From positions 935-32,289 of the forward strand of contig DGHT01000062.1 of the NCBI GenBank assembly GCA_002392765.1: a stretch of 31,355 nucleotides of DNA, given 5' to 3'. Shown here in pieces: positions 7,062 through 15,700 of the stretch. Position 1 is the first letter of the stretch. Every line of letters starts with the position of its first letter. Under the pieces are notes generated by a model that was not told where the DNA came from, searched no databases, and saw only the letters and a program-made list of their open reading frames with translations. The translations under genes and the position numbers were made by a program. This DNA comes from Verrucomicrobia bacterium UBA3841 (lineage in GTDB: Bacteria; Verrucomicrobiota; Kiritimatiellia; RFP12; UBA1067).

Positions 7062-8780
7062 TCACTGTATGAACGAACGGACCGACCGGCGGGAAACGCA
7101 TTCTTTCGACATTGACGCGCGGCGCATGAACGAATCGTCTGGCGCGGCGTCGGCGCTTACGCAAATGGCGCTCGTCCTCTCGACCGGGATGTATTCAATC
7201 CAGCGCACCGGCACTTCGTGCAGTTTGCCGTCGCCTCCGTACACGCATTCGAAATCGACGCGGTCTTCCCCTCTGTATCCGTGCGCCGTCACCGCGACGG
7301 TGGTTTCGCCCGCGCCGCCGTGCGCCGCGCGCGTCTTCAAAAGGCTTCTGGTAACGCATTCCGGATGCTTGAACTTGTCTTCGCCGTGGTAGTTGGCGAT
7401 CGACTCGTATTCCCAGGACGACGGACTGGCGTCTCTGGACGCCGGTTTGCCGGCGTCGGCGTCGCCGGCGGCATGCAGGTACGACGGAATCGACAAAAGC
7501 GGCGCAAGAGAGAAATACACGTCTTTGAAATATCTCGTGTTGAAATCGATGAAAAAGGCGGCCGCGGCGTCGTAGCTCCAGTTTCTGAATCGAGCGGGAT
7601 CGGTGTCGATGGTCCCTTCGTCTAGATGTTTGGAAGCAAGCACGTTGATCTTGTTCAGCTTTACGAACGCGAAATCGTCGCCGTAGCCCGTTGACGCGTC
7701 CTTCATGAGTTCGAGCAACCGTCTCTGCGCGACCGGCGTGAACAGCAGGCGGAATTCGACTTCATTGTTCCTGTCTTTCGCATGGAACCATGTTTCGAAT
7801 TCGTGATTGGCCATGAGAGTGAAGTTCGAATCGTCGTCAAGGTTGCGCGAGTATGCTTTGAGCCGGCTCAATCTCCATTTCTTCCTTACTCCCGCCCAAA
7901 ACTCCCCTTCCTTGCCGGTCAATCCCGACGGCTCCCTGGAAAAGGAAAGATTCGGCGCGGCGTCGCTGCCGTACACCAGAAGTTTCCGCTCTGCATAAAC
8001 GGGGATCGGCTTGGTGACGTACGCGCGGAGAGTCTCGAATTTCCTGACCGGCCGCCTCTTCCCGTCGGAGTCCGTCTCCCATTCCGTCCACGATATCTCC
8101 TTGGTCCCTTCGTAAGTCTCTTCGCCCCACTCCATTTCGAGGTAATGGCAGAACACGAACGGATTCCCGTTGACGACGCCGGATTGCGCGAATATGACCG
8201 ACTTGCCGTCGTTGAAGGAATCGTCCCATCCGTACCGCGAACGGAGGGAGTCGAGCCGGGATGCCGTGAAACAGGGATCGAAATCGAGACCCGGAACCGT
8301 CTCTTCGATCAGCCGGACAGGGATGTCCCACGCGTACAGCCGGTTCAGAGGTTCCATCTGCCGCCACGCTGCATTCTTCTTGCCGGAGATGCGCGCCTGG
8401 AGTTTCGACAGGTGTCGAGCGGCGGTGCCGTACAAGGGAATCATCGAAAATCCGAGAACGGTTCCGGCGGCAGTGCCGGCATAGTACAGAATCAGCGGCG
8501 CGGTTTCGGCGGAATCTCCCGCAGTCAATGCGATGGCGAACATGACGGCCGCGACGGCGAAGCCGATCACCGCAAGACAGCCTAAACGATTCCTGCGGCT
8601 CCGGGCGGAATCGGCCTCGCTCTGCAGTTTCGCGATTTCCCCGGCCAGCGACCGGTTGGCGCCGACATCGATCCCGGACTTGCGCGTCAGCTCCTCGAAC
8701 TTCTCGCGTGCCAACGCCGCGAATCTGTCGCGGAAACGGCTGCGGTAGAGCTCCAGCGGATCGTAGACGTCCTCAATCAA
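7062..8780 (-). CDS. DUF3137 membrane protein, partner of LemA
   Basis: About 572 residues when read from a TTG at 8780. This TTG forms a TTGA overlap with the lemA stop, the same arrangement seen at the purD/metallo-hydrolase junction, and no in-frame ATG occurs until deep inside the first membrane helix. Architecture: a charged helical N-terminus (1-62), two adjacent transmembrane helices (about 66-87 and 94-117), then a large soluble domain with phrases such as VIFAQSGVVNGNPFVFCHYL and KRRPVRKFETLRAYV. DUF3137 proteins commonly sit next to lemA in bacteria; their function is unknown. The C-terminal part after about residue 440 has no motif I recognise. The overlap implies that LemA and this protein are co-produced and may act together in the membrane. 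Confidence 0.8.
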   Translation of the reverse strand: MIEDVYDPLELYRSRFRDRFAALAREKFEELTRKSGIDVGANRSLAGEIAKLQSEADSARSRRNRLGCLAVIGFAVAAVMFAIALTAGDSAETAPLILYYAGTAAGTVLGFSMIPLYGTAARHLSKLQARISGKKNAAWRQMEPLNRLYAWDIPVRLIEETVPGLDFDPCFTASRLDSLRSRYGWDDSFNDGKSVIFAQSGVVNGNPFVFCHYLEMEWGEETYEGTKEISWTEWETDSDGKRRPVRKFETLRAYVTKPIPVYAERKLLVYGSDAAPNLSFSREPSGLTGKEGEFWAGVRKKWRLSRLKAYSRNLDDDSNFTLMANHEFETWFHAKDRNNEVEFRLLFTPVAQRRLLELMKDASTGYGDDFAFVKLNKINVLASKHLDEGTIDTDPARFRNWSYDAAAAFFIDFNTRYFKDVYFSLAPLLSIPSYLHAAGDADAGKPASRDASPSSWEYESIANYHGEDKFKHPECVTRSLLKTRAAHGGAGETTVAVTAHGYRGEDRVDFECVYGGDGKLHEVPVRWIEYIPVERTSAICVSADAAPDDSFMRRASMSKECVSRRSVRSFIQ

Positions 8781-9439
8781 AAGAACGTGCCTCTGGCCTG
8801 GGCCTTGACTTCGGCGGAAGCGGTGAACGGAATGCGCGTGGTGTAGCCCGCGCGCGCGGCGACGATCTGCTTGACGGGCCACTCGAAAACGTCGGAATTC
8901 CACTGCATCACGGAATCGTTGTAGAGCTGGCGCGCGGCCGTGATTTCCCTCTGGAGATAGCTGTTCTGGCTGGCCGCTTCGGCGATTGCGGCGTGCGCCT
9001 TCAGTTCAGGGTACGCCTCGACCTGCGGGAAGAGCCTCCCGAAACAGCTGTCGATCTGCCCGGCCACGGCGTTGCGCTCCTGATCGGGAAGATGTCCGCC
9101 GCGGAACGCCGCGACCGACTTCATGACATCCTTGTCGAGATCGACGGCCTTATCGACGAGTTTGGCGAGATTCTTCAGAATCTGGACGCGCTGTTCGAGA
9201 TAGTTGTCGATCGTCGAAGCGTCCGCCTGGATTTTCTGCTGAAGCTGCCGGAAATAGTTTCTCGCACCTATTTTCATGAACAGGAAAACAAGGCCTGGAA
9301 GAATTCCCAGACACCAGAGGACGATTTCGAACAAGGTCGAACCCCATCCGACCCGGACTGGAATCTGCTTTTCGATTACGTTGATGTCGCGCCCGGCCCC
9401 GTTTACGGGTCCTGTCATTTCGTCAAGCTCGTTTGCCAT
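8777..9439 (-). CDS. lemA: LemA family protein
   Basis: A 220-residue LemA-family protein with one N-terminal transmembrane helix (about 35-57, STLFEIVLWCLGILPGLVFL) and a long all-helical domain. Family marks are ASTIDNYLEQRVQILKNL and, towards the end, EITAARQLYNDSVMQWN, where LemA proteins have the conserved ARQxYNDSV segment. LemA proteins are membrane-anchored with a helical bundle outside or inside the membrane; the role is unclear. A promoter lies at 9506-9535 and GAAGGGAAATG precedes the start. The next gene, a DUF3137 protein, is its usual partner. The N-terminal stretch before the helix (about 34 residues) is longer than in most LemA proteins. Confidence 0.93.
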   Translation of the reverse strand: MANELDEMTGPVNGAGRDINVIEKQIPVRVGWGSTLFEIVLWCLGILPGLVFLFMKIGARNYFRQLQQKIQADASTIDNYLEQRVQILKNLAKLVDKAVDLDKDVMKSVAAFRGGHLPDQERNAVAGQIDSCFGRLFPQVEAYPELKAHAAIAEAASQNSYLQREITAARQLYNDSVMQWNSDVFEWPVKQIVAARAGYTTRIPFTASAEVKAQARGTFF

Positions 9440-9505
9440 TGCATTTCCCTTCTTTGCGTACGTCCGCTTTGATATAACGAATCTCTTTTTGAATCGATGA
9501 ATGTA

Positions 9506-9535
9506 ATTATATCAATTTGTCCGATTCCCAGTCAA
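9506..9535 (-). promoter_or_regulatory. Promoter of lemA-DUF3137
   Basis: On the minus strand TTGACT (9530-9535) is followed after 18 bases by TATAAT (9506-9511) in a TTGATATAAT context. It gives a leader of about 60 bases. It is divergent from, and shares both hexamers with, the tRNA promoter 40 bases away. Confidence 0.8.
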
Positions 9536-9572
9536 CTTGAATTTCCGCGTTTCTGCAAGCCGCAATTAGAGA

Positions 9573-9601
9573 TTGACTTTGCGCCGAATGTTTGATATAA
9601 T
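9573..9601 (+). promoter_or_regulatory. Promoter of tRNA-Val
   Basis: TTGACT (9573-9578) and TATAAT (9596-9601) are separated by exactly 17 bases, with TTTGA before the -10 hexamer. The predicted start lies near 9608, 13 bases before the mature tRNA 5' end. Confidence 0.88.
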
Positions 9602-9620
9602 TTTTATCAATAAATCTTTC

Positions 9621-9697
9621 GGGCGATTAGCTCAGTTGGTTAGAGCACTACCTTCACACGGTAGGGGTCTTGGGTTCGAATCCCGAATCGCCCACCA
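9621..9697 (+). tRNA. tRNA-Val, anticodon CAC
   Basis: A complete 77-base cloverleaf. The acceptor stem pairs GGGCGAT with ATCGCCC, followed by discriminator A and an encoded CCA. The D arm contains GCTCAGTTGGTTAGAGC. The anticodon stem CTACC/GGTAG encloses the loop TTCACAC, which places CAC at positions 34-36 and decodes the valine codon GTG. The T arm has GGGTTCGAATCCC. It has its own promoter and stands alone, 13 bases from the 3' end of the convergent glycosyltransferase gene. No integrase or attachment-site copy is visible next to its 3' end. Confidence 0.98.
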
Positions 9698-9710
9698 ATA
9701 CATGATACGG

Positions 9711-10727
9711 CTAGACGGCGAAAATCCGGAGAAGCAGAACGCAAAGCGAAAAAACAGGTTTGCGGAACGACAAAGGGAACTCCGCCAGGGCCGCCCTCGC
9801 GCATTCGTGCGAAAGATACTCGCGAACGAACGCGAACGCCTCCCGCCGCGGAATCCTCCCCAGCGCGGCGAACGACGCCACTTCGAGGAGCGAAAGGACG
9901 CATGTCGCCGCAAACATTGCGCGCACAGACCCGCCGCTCGAAGCATCGATCCTTTCTCTTGCGGCAAGCAGTTTCAGCTTGTTCGCGGACACTCTCGCGG
10001 CGTCGCGTCCTATTGTGCGCATCGCTCCGCTTTGGCGGTTTCGCACCCGGTAGAGAGGACGGTCCACCGACGCCATGCTGCGGCATCGGATCGCGTATTC
10101 CGCATTGAATATCGCATCCTCGTAAAGCTCGACCGATTCGTCGAACCTGAGCGATCCTATCAGACTGCGCCTGTAGACGCCTCTGCAAACTGACGCCATC
10201 TCCCTGTCGGAGAAAAGCGGCCTGCCGGCGTACCACGAGCGGATGTCGCCGAACGAATATCCAATCACGCGCGAGACGAATCCGTCCAGAATGCCGCGCC
10301 TGTCAAGAAACCTGTAGCAGCCTTTGAGCGCGCGCGCGACGGGAGCGGCGCCATCGACGAAATCCGAATATCCGCAATAGACGAAATCGGCGCACGCCGC
10401 CTTCGCGGCGGAAACGAGCGCGTTGAAAAAATCAGGTTCGACGGCGTCGTCCGGATCCACGAAAAAAACGAACTCCCCCGAACAGGCGTCCAACCCGGTG
10501 TTGCGCGCGGCGGAGACTCCGCGGCGGGGCGACTCGAGGACTCGCACCCTCCGGTCACGTTCGGCGAACGAACGCAATATCCCCGGCGTTCCGTCGGATG
10601 AAGCGTCATCGACGGCAATAACCTCGCCGTCCGGCGGAAGCGCGGCGAGTATGCTTTCCAGACACTCGCCCGCCCAGGGCGCGACATCCTTGCACGGGAC
10701 AACGACGCTGACCGGGGGATGCGTCAT
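9711..10727 (-). CDS. Family 2 glycosyltransferase
   Basis: A 338-residue GT-A fold glycosyltransferase (GT2). The nucleotide-sugar site is clear: VSVVVPCKDVAPW at the start, VDDASSDGT (39-47), RGVSAARNTGLDACSG (69-84) and the DxD-like VDPDD (90-94). A later ELYEDAIFNAEYAIRC segment contains the ED pair often used as catalytic base region in this family. It transfers a sugar from a nucleotide donor to an unknown acceptor, probably in surface polysaccharide synthesis. It is the last gene of a three-gene unit, its start overlapping the preceding stop by ATGA. Its C-terminal hydrophobic stretch (KPVFSLCVLLLRIFAV) could associate with the membrane. The 3' end comes within 13 bases of the tRNA-Val gene on the other strand, with no obvious terminator between them. 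Confidence 0.93.
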   Translation of the reverse strand: MTHPPVSVVVPCKDVAPWAGECLESILAALPPDGEVIAVDDASSDGTPGILRSFAERDRRVRVLESPRRGVSAARNTGLDACSGEFVFFVDPDDAVEPDFFNALVSAAKAACADFVYCGYSDFVDGAAPVARALKGCYRFLDRRGILDGFVSRVIGYSFGDIRSWYAGRPLFSDREMASVCRGVYRRSLIGSLRFDESVELYEDAIFNAEYAIRCRSMASVDRPLYRVRNRQSGAMRTIGRDAARVSANKLKLLAARERIDASSGGSVRAMFAATCVLSLLEVASFAALGRIPRREAFAFVREYLSHECARAALAEFPLSFRKPVFSLCVLLLRIFAV

Positions 10728-11518
10728 CTGCCGCCCCTGCGTCCGCCGCTCCCTCCTCCGAAACCGCGGCGCGGGCCGAACGGTTCGTCCCTGGTCGCCT
10801 CGAACACGTCGTTGAAATAGCCGGCGATTTCCTCGGCTTCATCCCCCTCGTAGCCCATAGTCTTGACGGCCTGGGATACAAGAGCTTTCCTCTCGGCGTC
10901 GTACAGCCCCGAAATCTCGTGCATGATTTCATGCATTGCGCCGTGCGCCTGACGGCGCTCCTCATCCGTCATCCCGCTGTCGAATTCCGGCGGCGTGAAC
11001 AGGCGCGAGACGAGCTCTTCGCGCTTTTCGAGAAGGGAAATCAGATTGTTGTGGTTGCGAAGTTCGTCGGGAGACATTCCCGACGTGTCGAACCCGGCGG
11101 AGAGGATATTGAGTTTTTCCATTTCTTTTTCGCGGCGCATCTGGATGCCGCGCGCGATATTGTTGGTGATGGCCGCGTAGCGTTCGGGATCGTTCTTCTT
11201 CATCTCCTCCATCCACTGCCCTCTGCCGGGACGCCGGCCTTCGCGCCGGGGCCTGTCGCCGTCATCGGCTATGCGCCGCGAATCTTCGCCGTTGCGGCGC
11301 CTTTCTTCCGCCAGTTCTTCTTTCAACTTCTTTTCACGCCTTCTCATTGAATCGACACTGGAAGAATCGTCCAACCCGAACTTCACGACCTTTGTCCTGG
11401 GATCCGCCTGATTCTGGGGAGCTTCCGCCGGACCGCGCCCGGACGGAGCGCAGACATATCCTATCGCCGCGCCTGCGACAAACGCCGCCACCGGGACGGC
11501 AAAGTTGAATTTTTTCAT
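10724..11518 (-). CDS. Unrecognised charged, membrane-anchored or exported protein
   Basis: A 264-residue protein I cannot assign to a family. It starts with a typical export signal or anchor (MKKFNFAVPVAAFVAGAAIG, then YVCAPSG), which contains no convincing lipobox. The rest is highly charged and probably helical, rich in Arg, Glu and Lys, with the phrase MKKNDPERYAAITNNIAR in the middle and repeated acidic/basic heptad-like patterning, and ends in a Gly/Arg tail (GFGGGSGGRRGGR). The spacing of Met, Glu and Arg residues around MHEIMHEISGLYDAERKALV recalls periplasmic stress-sensor helices, but there is no clear signature. It overlaps its neighbours by ATGA at both ends (11518 and 10727), so it belongs to the phosphatase-glycosyltransferase unit. 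Confidence 0.8.
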   Translation of the reverse strand: MKKFNFAVPVAAFVAGAAIGYVCAPSGRGPAEAPQNQADPRTKVVKFGLDDSSSVDSMRRREKKLKEELAEERRRNGEDSRRIADDGDRPRREGRRPGRGQWMEEMKKNDPERYAAITNNIARGIQMRREKEMEKLNILSAGFDTSGMSPDELRNHNNLISLLEKREELVSRLFTPPEFDSGMTDEERRQAHGAMHEIMHEISGLYDAERKALVSQAVKTMGYEGDEAEEIAGYFNDVFEATRDEPFGPRRGFGGGSGGRRGGR

Positions 11519-12663
11519 GGCTGCATCTCCGATTTTGCGATTGTCGAAACTCTGCCGTGGGTTCCGCGCGCCTGGTCGCCGGGGAAGAAAAACAACTCCC
11601 CCGGATCGAACCCCGGCTTGTTGTGGATGTCCACGTGGCTGGCGAAATCGGGCGCCTCGCGCCTGTCCGTCCACCATCTGTACGAACACCAGCTGCCGCG
11701 TTTCGCAAGAAGAATGCGTCCGGGGCAGGACGCCGCCTCGTCGCCGGGCTTCTCGAAATCGCCCGTCCCGAGAAGGATCGATTCGGCTCTTTCGCTTTCG
11801 CGTCCCGTGAGAATGCAGACTTCGTGGTCGCACATCGCGAACGCCGACGACATTCTGAAATCGGGGTACGTGCGCGAACCGACGTTCCTGACGCGGAACA
11901 GTCCGCTTTTCCGCAGCACGGCGTTCGGATGGACACAAGGCAGCGTGACGGGTGCGATGTCGTAGTCTCCAGTCACGGAAAGCTCGCACGCCCTTTTCGA
12001 GCAAATGTCCGCAAGCCGCTCAAGCTGCCTGGCCAGTTCATCGAAAGCGCTCTTGTCCGCCGCGCTGCCGGGGCCTTTCTTCTGCGCCATGTAGTCGAGT
12101 GTCGGCAGATACAGATACGCTTCGTCCACGTCGAACATGCCGGTGAACGCCTCGAACCAGTCGATGCAGCCGCGCCCCACCTTCGGCGAAGCAAGCGGCC
12201 CCCAATACCTCCATAGAGGAAACCTGCCGAGTTTCGCGGAAAGCGGTGCGGACGCGGAATACGGCCATGTGTAGCAGGACATTATCATCCCGCCGCCGTG
12301 CTTGTGTATCGGCGCCGGAGTGAGGACCGCATCGACACTCTCGCCGATCGACTGCTGGAAGAAATAAAGTCCGACCGTTCCGCCGCCGGATCTGAACGAA
12401 TCCCAGACCCTCGGCCCCTTGACGAGAGACGCGCCCTGCTCCCAAAAAGACGGCTTCTCGAGAGCATCTATCCAAAAGCCGTTCGAGACTACACCGTGTA
12501 CGGACGGATCCGCGCCCGTACGGAGCGCGGCCTGGGCAACGCAGGTGACGGCGGGAAACACGCTTTTCGCAGGCTCGAAATCAAGACCTGCGATGCGCGT
12601 AGTTCCCGCCCTTTCAAGTACGCTCCAGCCGAAACCGGCCGCTATGACGTTCAATTTCTTCAT
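11515..12663 (-). CDS. Alkaline-phosphatase-fold protein, nucleotide pyrophosphatase/phosphodiesterase-like
   Basis: A 382-residue member of the type I phosphodiesterase/nucleotide pyrophosphatase group. The nucleophile region is FPAVTCVAQ with T40, followed by HGVVSNGF, FPLWRYWGP, YLPTLDYMAQ, FAMCDHEVCILTG and, near the end, WCSYRWWTDRREAPDFASHV and HNKPGFDPGELFF. These phrases match a subfamily that I know from eboABCDEF-type clusters in bacteria and algae. The substrate is unknown there too. Several canonical zinc ligands look altered: AAGFG where most enzymes have an Asp, LDYMAQ where a His is usual, and GDYDI in place of the Asp-His pair. No other ebo-type genes are seen nearby. It is the first gene of a three-gene unit with a promoter at 12708-12737. 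Confidence 0.82.
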   Translation of the reverse strand: MKKLNVIAAGFGWSVLERAGTTRIAGLDFEPAKSVFPAVTCVAQAALRTGADPSVHGVVSNGFWIDALEKPSFWEQGASLVKGPRVWDSFRSGGGTVGLYFFQQSIGESVDAVLTPAPIHKHGGGMIMSCYTWPYSASAPLSAKLGRFPLWRYWGPLASPKVGRGCIDWFEAFTGMFDVDEAYLYLPTLDYMAQKKGPGSAADKSAFDELARQLERLADICSKRACELSVTGDYDIAPVTLPCVHPNAVLRKSGLFRVRNVGSRTYPDFRMSSAFAMCDHEVCILTGRESERAESILLGTGDFEKPGDEAASCPGRILLAKRGSWCSYRWWTDRREAPDFASHVDIHNKPGFDPGELFFFPGDQARGTHGRVSTIAKSEMQP

Positions 12664-12707
12664 ACACCGAACCTTCGCCGACTACAGACGAAAAATCGAT
12701 TTTCTAA

Positions 12708-12737
12708 ATTATATCATTTCCGGGTATGCAAAAGCAA
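12708..12737 (-). promoter_or_regulatory. Promoter of the phosphodiesterase-glycosyltransferase unit
   Basis: On the minus strand TTGCTT (12732-12737) stands 18 bases before TATAAT (12708-12713) in an AATGATATAAT context. The leader would be about 38 bases. The -35 hexamer departs from consensus at two positions. Confidence 0.65.
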
Positions 12738-12772
12738 ATGTTATGTGCGGCGGCCGCGAAAGCGCCGCGGCG

Positions 12773-15700
12773 CTATTCGGTCTCTATTTCAGAGAGCAGC
12801 GCACGCAGTTGGCCCGCTTTTTCGCGCGCCTTTGCCGCGCGCTCCATCGCCGAGTTGTCGCCGGCGAACTTCGCGTAGGCGTTGATGACGACGGGCTGCG
12901 GCGTCTCAAGCTCCTTGATCGCCTGCTTCAGTTCCGCGATGAGCGGAGCGGCCTCCGCGTCTCGTCCGAGTTCGCGCAGGGCCTTGACGCGCCAGTAGTC
13001 CATCTCGCCCGCGTGGATCCATCCCTTGAGGGAGTTTTCGAGTTCCGCCTTGCAGCCCGCAGCGTCGCCCAGCGCCTTCTTGCACTGCGCCATGTAGTAG
13101 CGGCTCTTCGGCTCGGTGCCTGCGTCGCCCGGACGCCCCGCCTGGAGGTTTTCGGGATAAGTCGTCGACTCCTCAAAGAACTTAAGCGCCGCCCTGTAGT
13201 CGCCCTTCTCCATCGCCGCCTTGCCAAGTCCGATGCACGACTCAACGAACGGCGCGAGAAGTCCGTCCGCTCCCTCCCAGACGTGGAAGCGGCGCGTCGT
13301 GAGTATCTCGTGCGCCTCGGCATAGCGTCCGACCGCGTTCAGCGTGTAGGCGTAGCGCAGGATGCACGGATCGTACTTGTCGACCGTCGAGCGGTACTTC
13401 TCCATGAGCGCCAGCCTCTCCGCCGCGGGAAGCTTCAGCTTCTCCGCAAGCTTGCCCGCCTCGTCGAGCGTGCGGAAGTTCGTTGGATCGGCCTCAAGCG
13501 ACTTGAGGTAGTATTCGTATGCTTCCTTGCTCGGCACGCCAGACGGAATGCCGGTGTTCGTGAAGTACGTCCCAGGATGCGATAGCGCAAAGCCGATGCA
13601 GCGGAGCGCGAGCGCGTAGGCGGAAGAAGTTGAAAAGTTAAAAGGTTGAAAAGTTGAAAGGTTATTGTCTATCCGTGTAGAGCGTGTAGAATTTCCTGCT
13701 TCGCAAAGCGAGGCACACCGCTTCCAGTCGGCGAGGCCTGCATCCTTGCGGTCGTGGTTCCACTCGCAGCAACCGAGGTAGTACCATGTATTCGCGAGTT
13801 CGGGCGCGGCGGCTGCTGCGATCTTAAGAACCTCTTCCTCTTCGAGCCGGTTTGGGAAGCAGTAATCCGTCGGCATCGCCGCGGCCTTTGATAATGTTGC
13901 CAATATGTCAGTGTTGCCAATTCCAATGTTGCCATTTTCCAATTTGTCCGCCATATCCTTGGCATCGGCGGATTGGGCATTGGTATTGGCACTGGCAACA
14001 TTTTCACATTGGCAACATTTCCTCATCATAGCCGCTCCTTTGAAGTAGCCGAAGAGCGCATTCTTGTAGCTGTCGCACGCGGCGATGGTGTCCTTGAGCG
14101 GAAGCGCGCCCTCGGTAGCGTAGGGCTTCTCCGTTGCGGCTTTCGCAAGCGCGGCGTCGCAGAGCGCGATCACCTCGTCATAGCAGCCGATTCCCCAGTA
14201 GTCGCTGATGCACTCCAAAAGCTGCTGCGCCTTGAGTCCGCGGTTCTTCTCGGCCGCGGCGAATCCGTCGCGCTCCACCACCGCCCAATATTCGAGCGGA
14301 TCGCACGCGATAGCGGTATTCAGTACGCCTTCGGCATCCCACGCGGAATATCCAGCCCTCTGAATGTCTTTGGATTTCTCTGATGGAGCCGTGCCAAAAA
14401 GCTTCCGAATGAATATCCCCTTCATCGTCCACAGCTTCGCTTCGTCCTGGCCGAGCGCGAGAGCATCGTCAATTCGCGCGAGCGCCTCAGTCCAGTCGCC
14501 CCTGAGCGCGGCGATGCGCGCGAGCTCGACATACGATTCCTTCTTGTGCGTGAGACGCCATGTGCAGCGCCAGAAGAGGTCTTCCGCTCGCTTCAGGTTG
14601 CCGAGATATCGCTCCACAAGCGCGAGGTAGTACTCCGGCGCGGCATCGAGCGCGCGCGTGTGGTTCTGCGTTGCGCGCGCAACTGCCCTCTCCAGATACG
14701 GCTTCGCCTCGGCGTAGCTTCCGTTCTTCGCAAGTCTCACGCCCATCGCAAGGTTGGCCTTGGAATAGTCTGGGTCGATTTCAAGCGCACGCTTGTAATA
14801 TGGCTCAGGGTCGATCAATCCGTTATGGAACTGATCGAGACGAAGACCGACCTCGTAGGCGAGCTCCGCGCTCGTGTATTCCTTCGGCTCTTTCGGATTC
14901 TCCACCTTCGGCGGCAGCTCCACGTCTCCCTGCGGCGGAACGGGCGTGTAGGAGAGGAACACTTTGCCGGACGCATCGGCGATTGCGGCCGTGTAGCGCT
15001 GATCGGCAACCCCCTTCTCTGCGTCCACAGTCTTGCACCATGGCGTATTGGGGTCAATGGCAACGCCCTTTTCGGTGAAGACCGCCTCACGATCCTTGAA
15101 GAGGGTGATCGTGCAGTCCTTGAGCACGCGCGTGGAGTGGAAGCCGACGAGCAACTTGTCGTCCGCAAGACGATCGACGTTCACAGCTCCGTCGATCGTC
15201 ACGTTCTTGATTCCGCCTATTCCCTTCACCGGGAACCAGAACTGCTCGACCTTGCGCGTCTCGTAAGGCGCGATCCACGAGTAGTCCGGCTGGTTGTCGG
15301 ACCAGCAGCCGACCATCAGCTCGAGATACGGTCCGTCGTTGTCCGTGAGCACCTTGTCCCACACGTGCGCCTCGGGGAAGTTGCCCCAGAGGAAAAACTT
15401 CTTTCCGACCGTGATGTGGCGGTTCGAGACGTGCGCCGTTCCGCACTGCTTCTTGTGATCGTATCCCGCCATAAATGAATTGTCGGGATCAAAGCCGAAT
15501 ATTGAGCGCGACTCGATGGTAAAGTTCTTCCACCAGGAGAGGTCCATCGTCCCGGAGATGTCGTCTGCATACTTCGAGCGCTGCGAGGGAAGGAGCTCGA
15601 CTTCCTCCTTGCGCGGGCCTATCGGGAAGCTGGTCCAGTAGTTCTTGTGGTGGTCGAAGCCGAGGTGCATGGACGGCGGGAAGAGAATCTGGTAGTCGTC

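Noticed and set aside
9698..9710. tRNA-Val 3' end as an integration site for a genomic island
   Set aside because: No integrase lies nearby and I see no second copy of the tRNA 3' end in the window; the following gene is an ordinary glycosyltransferase.
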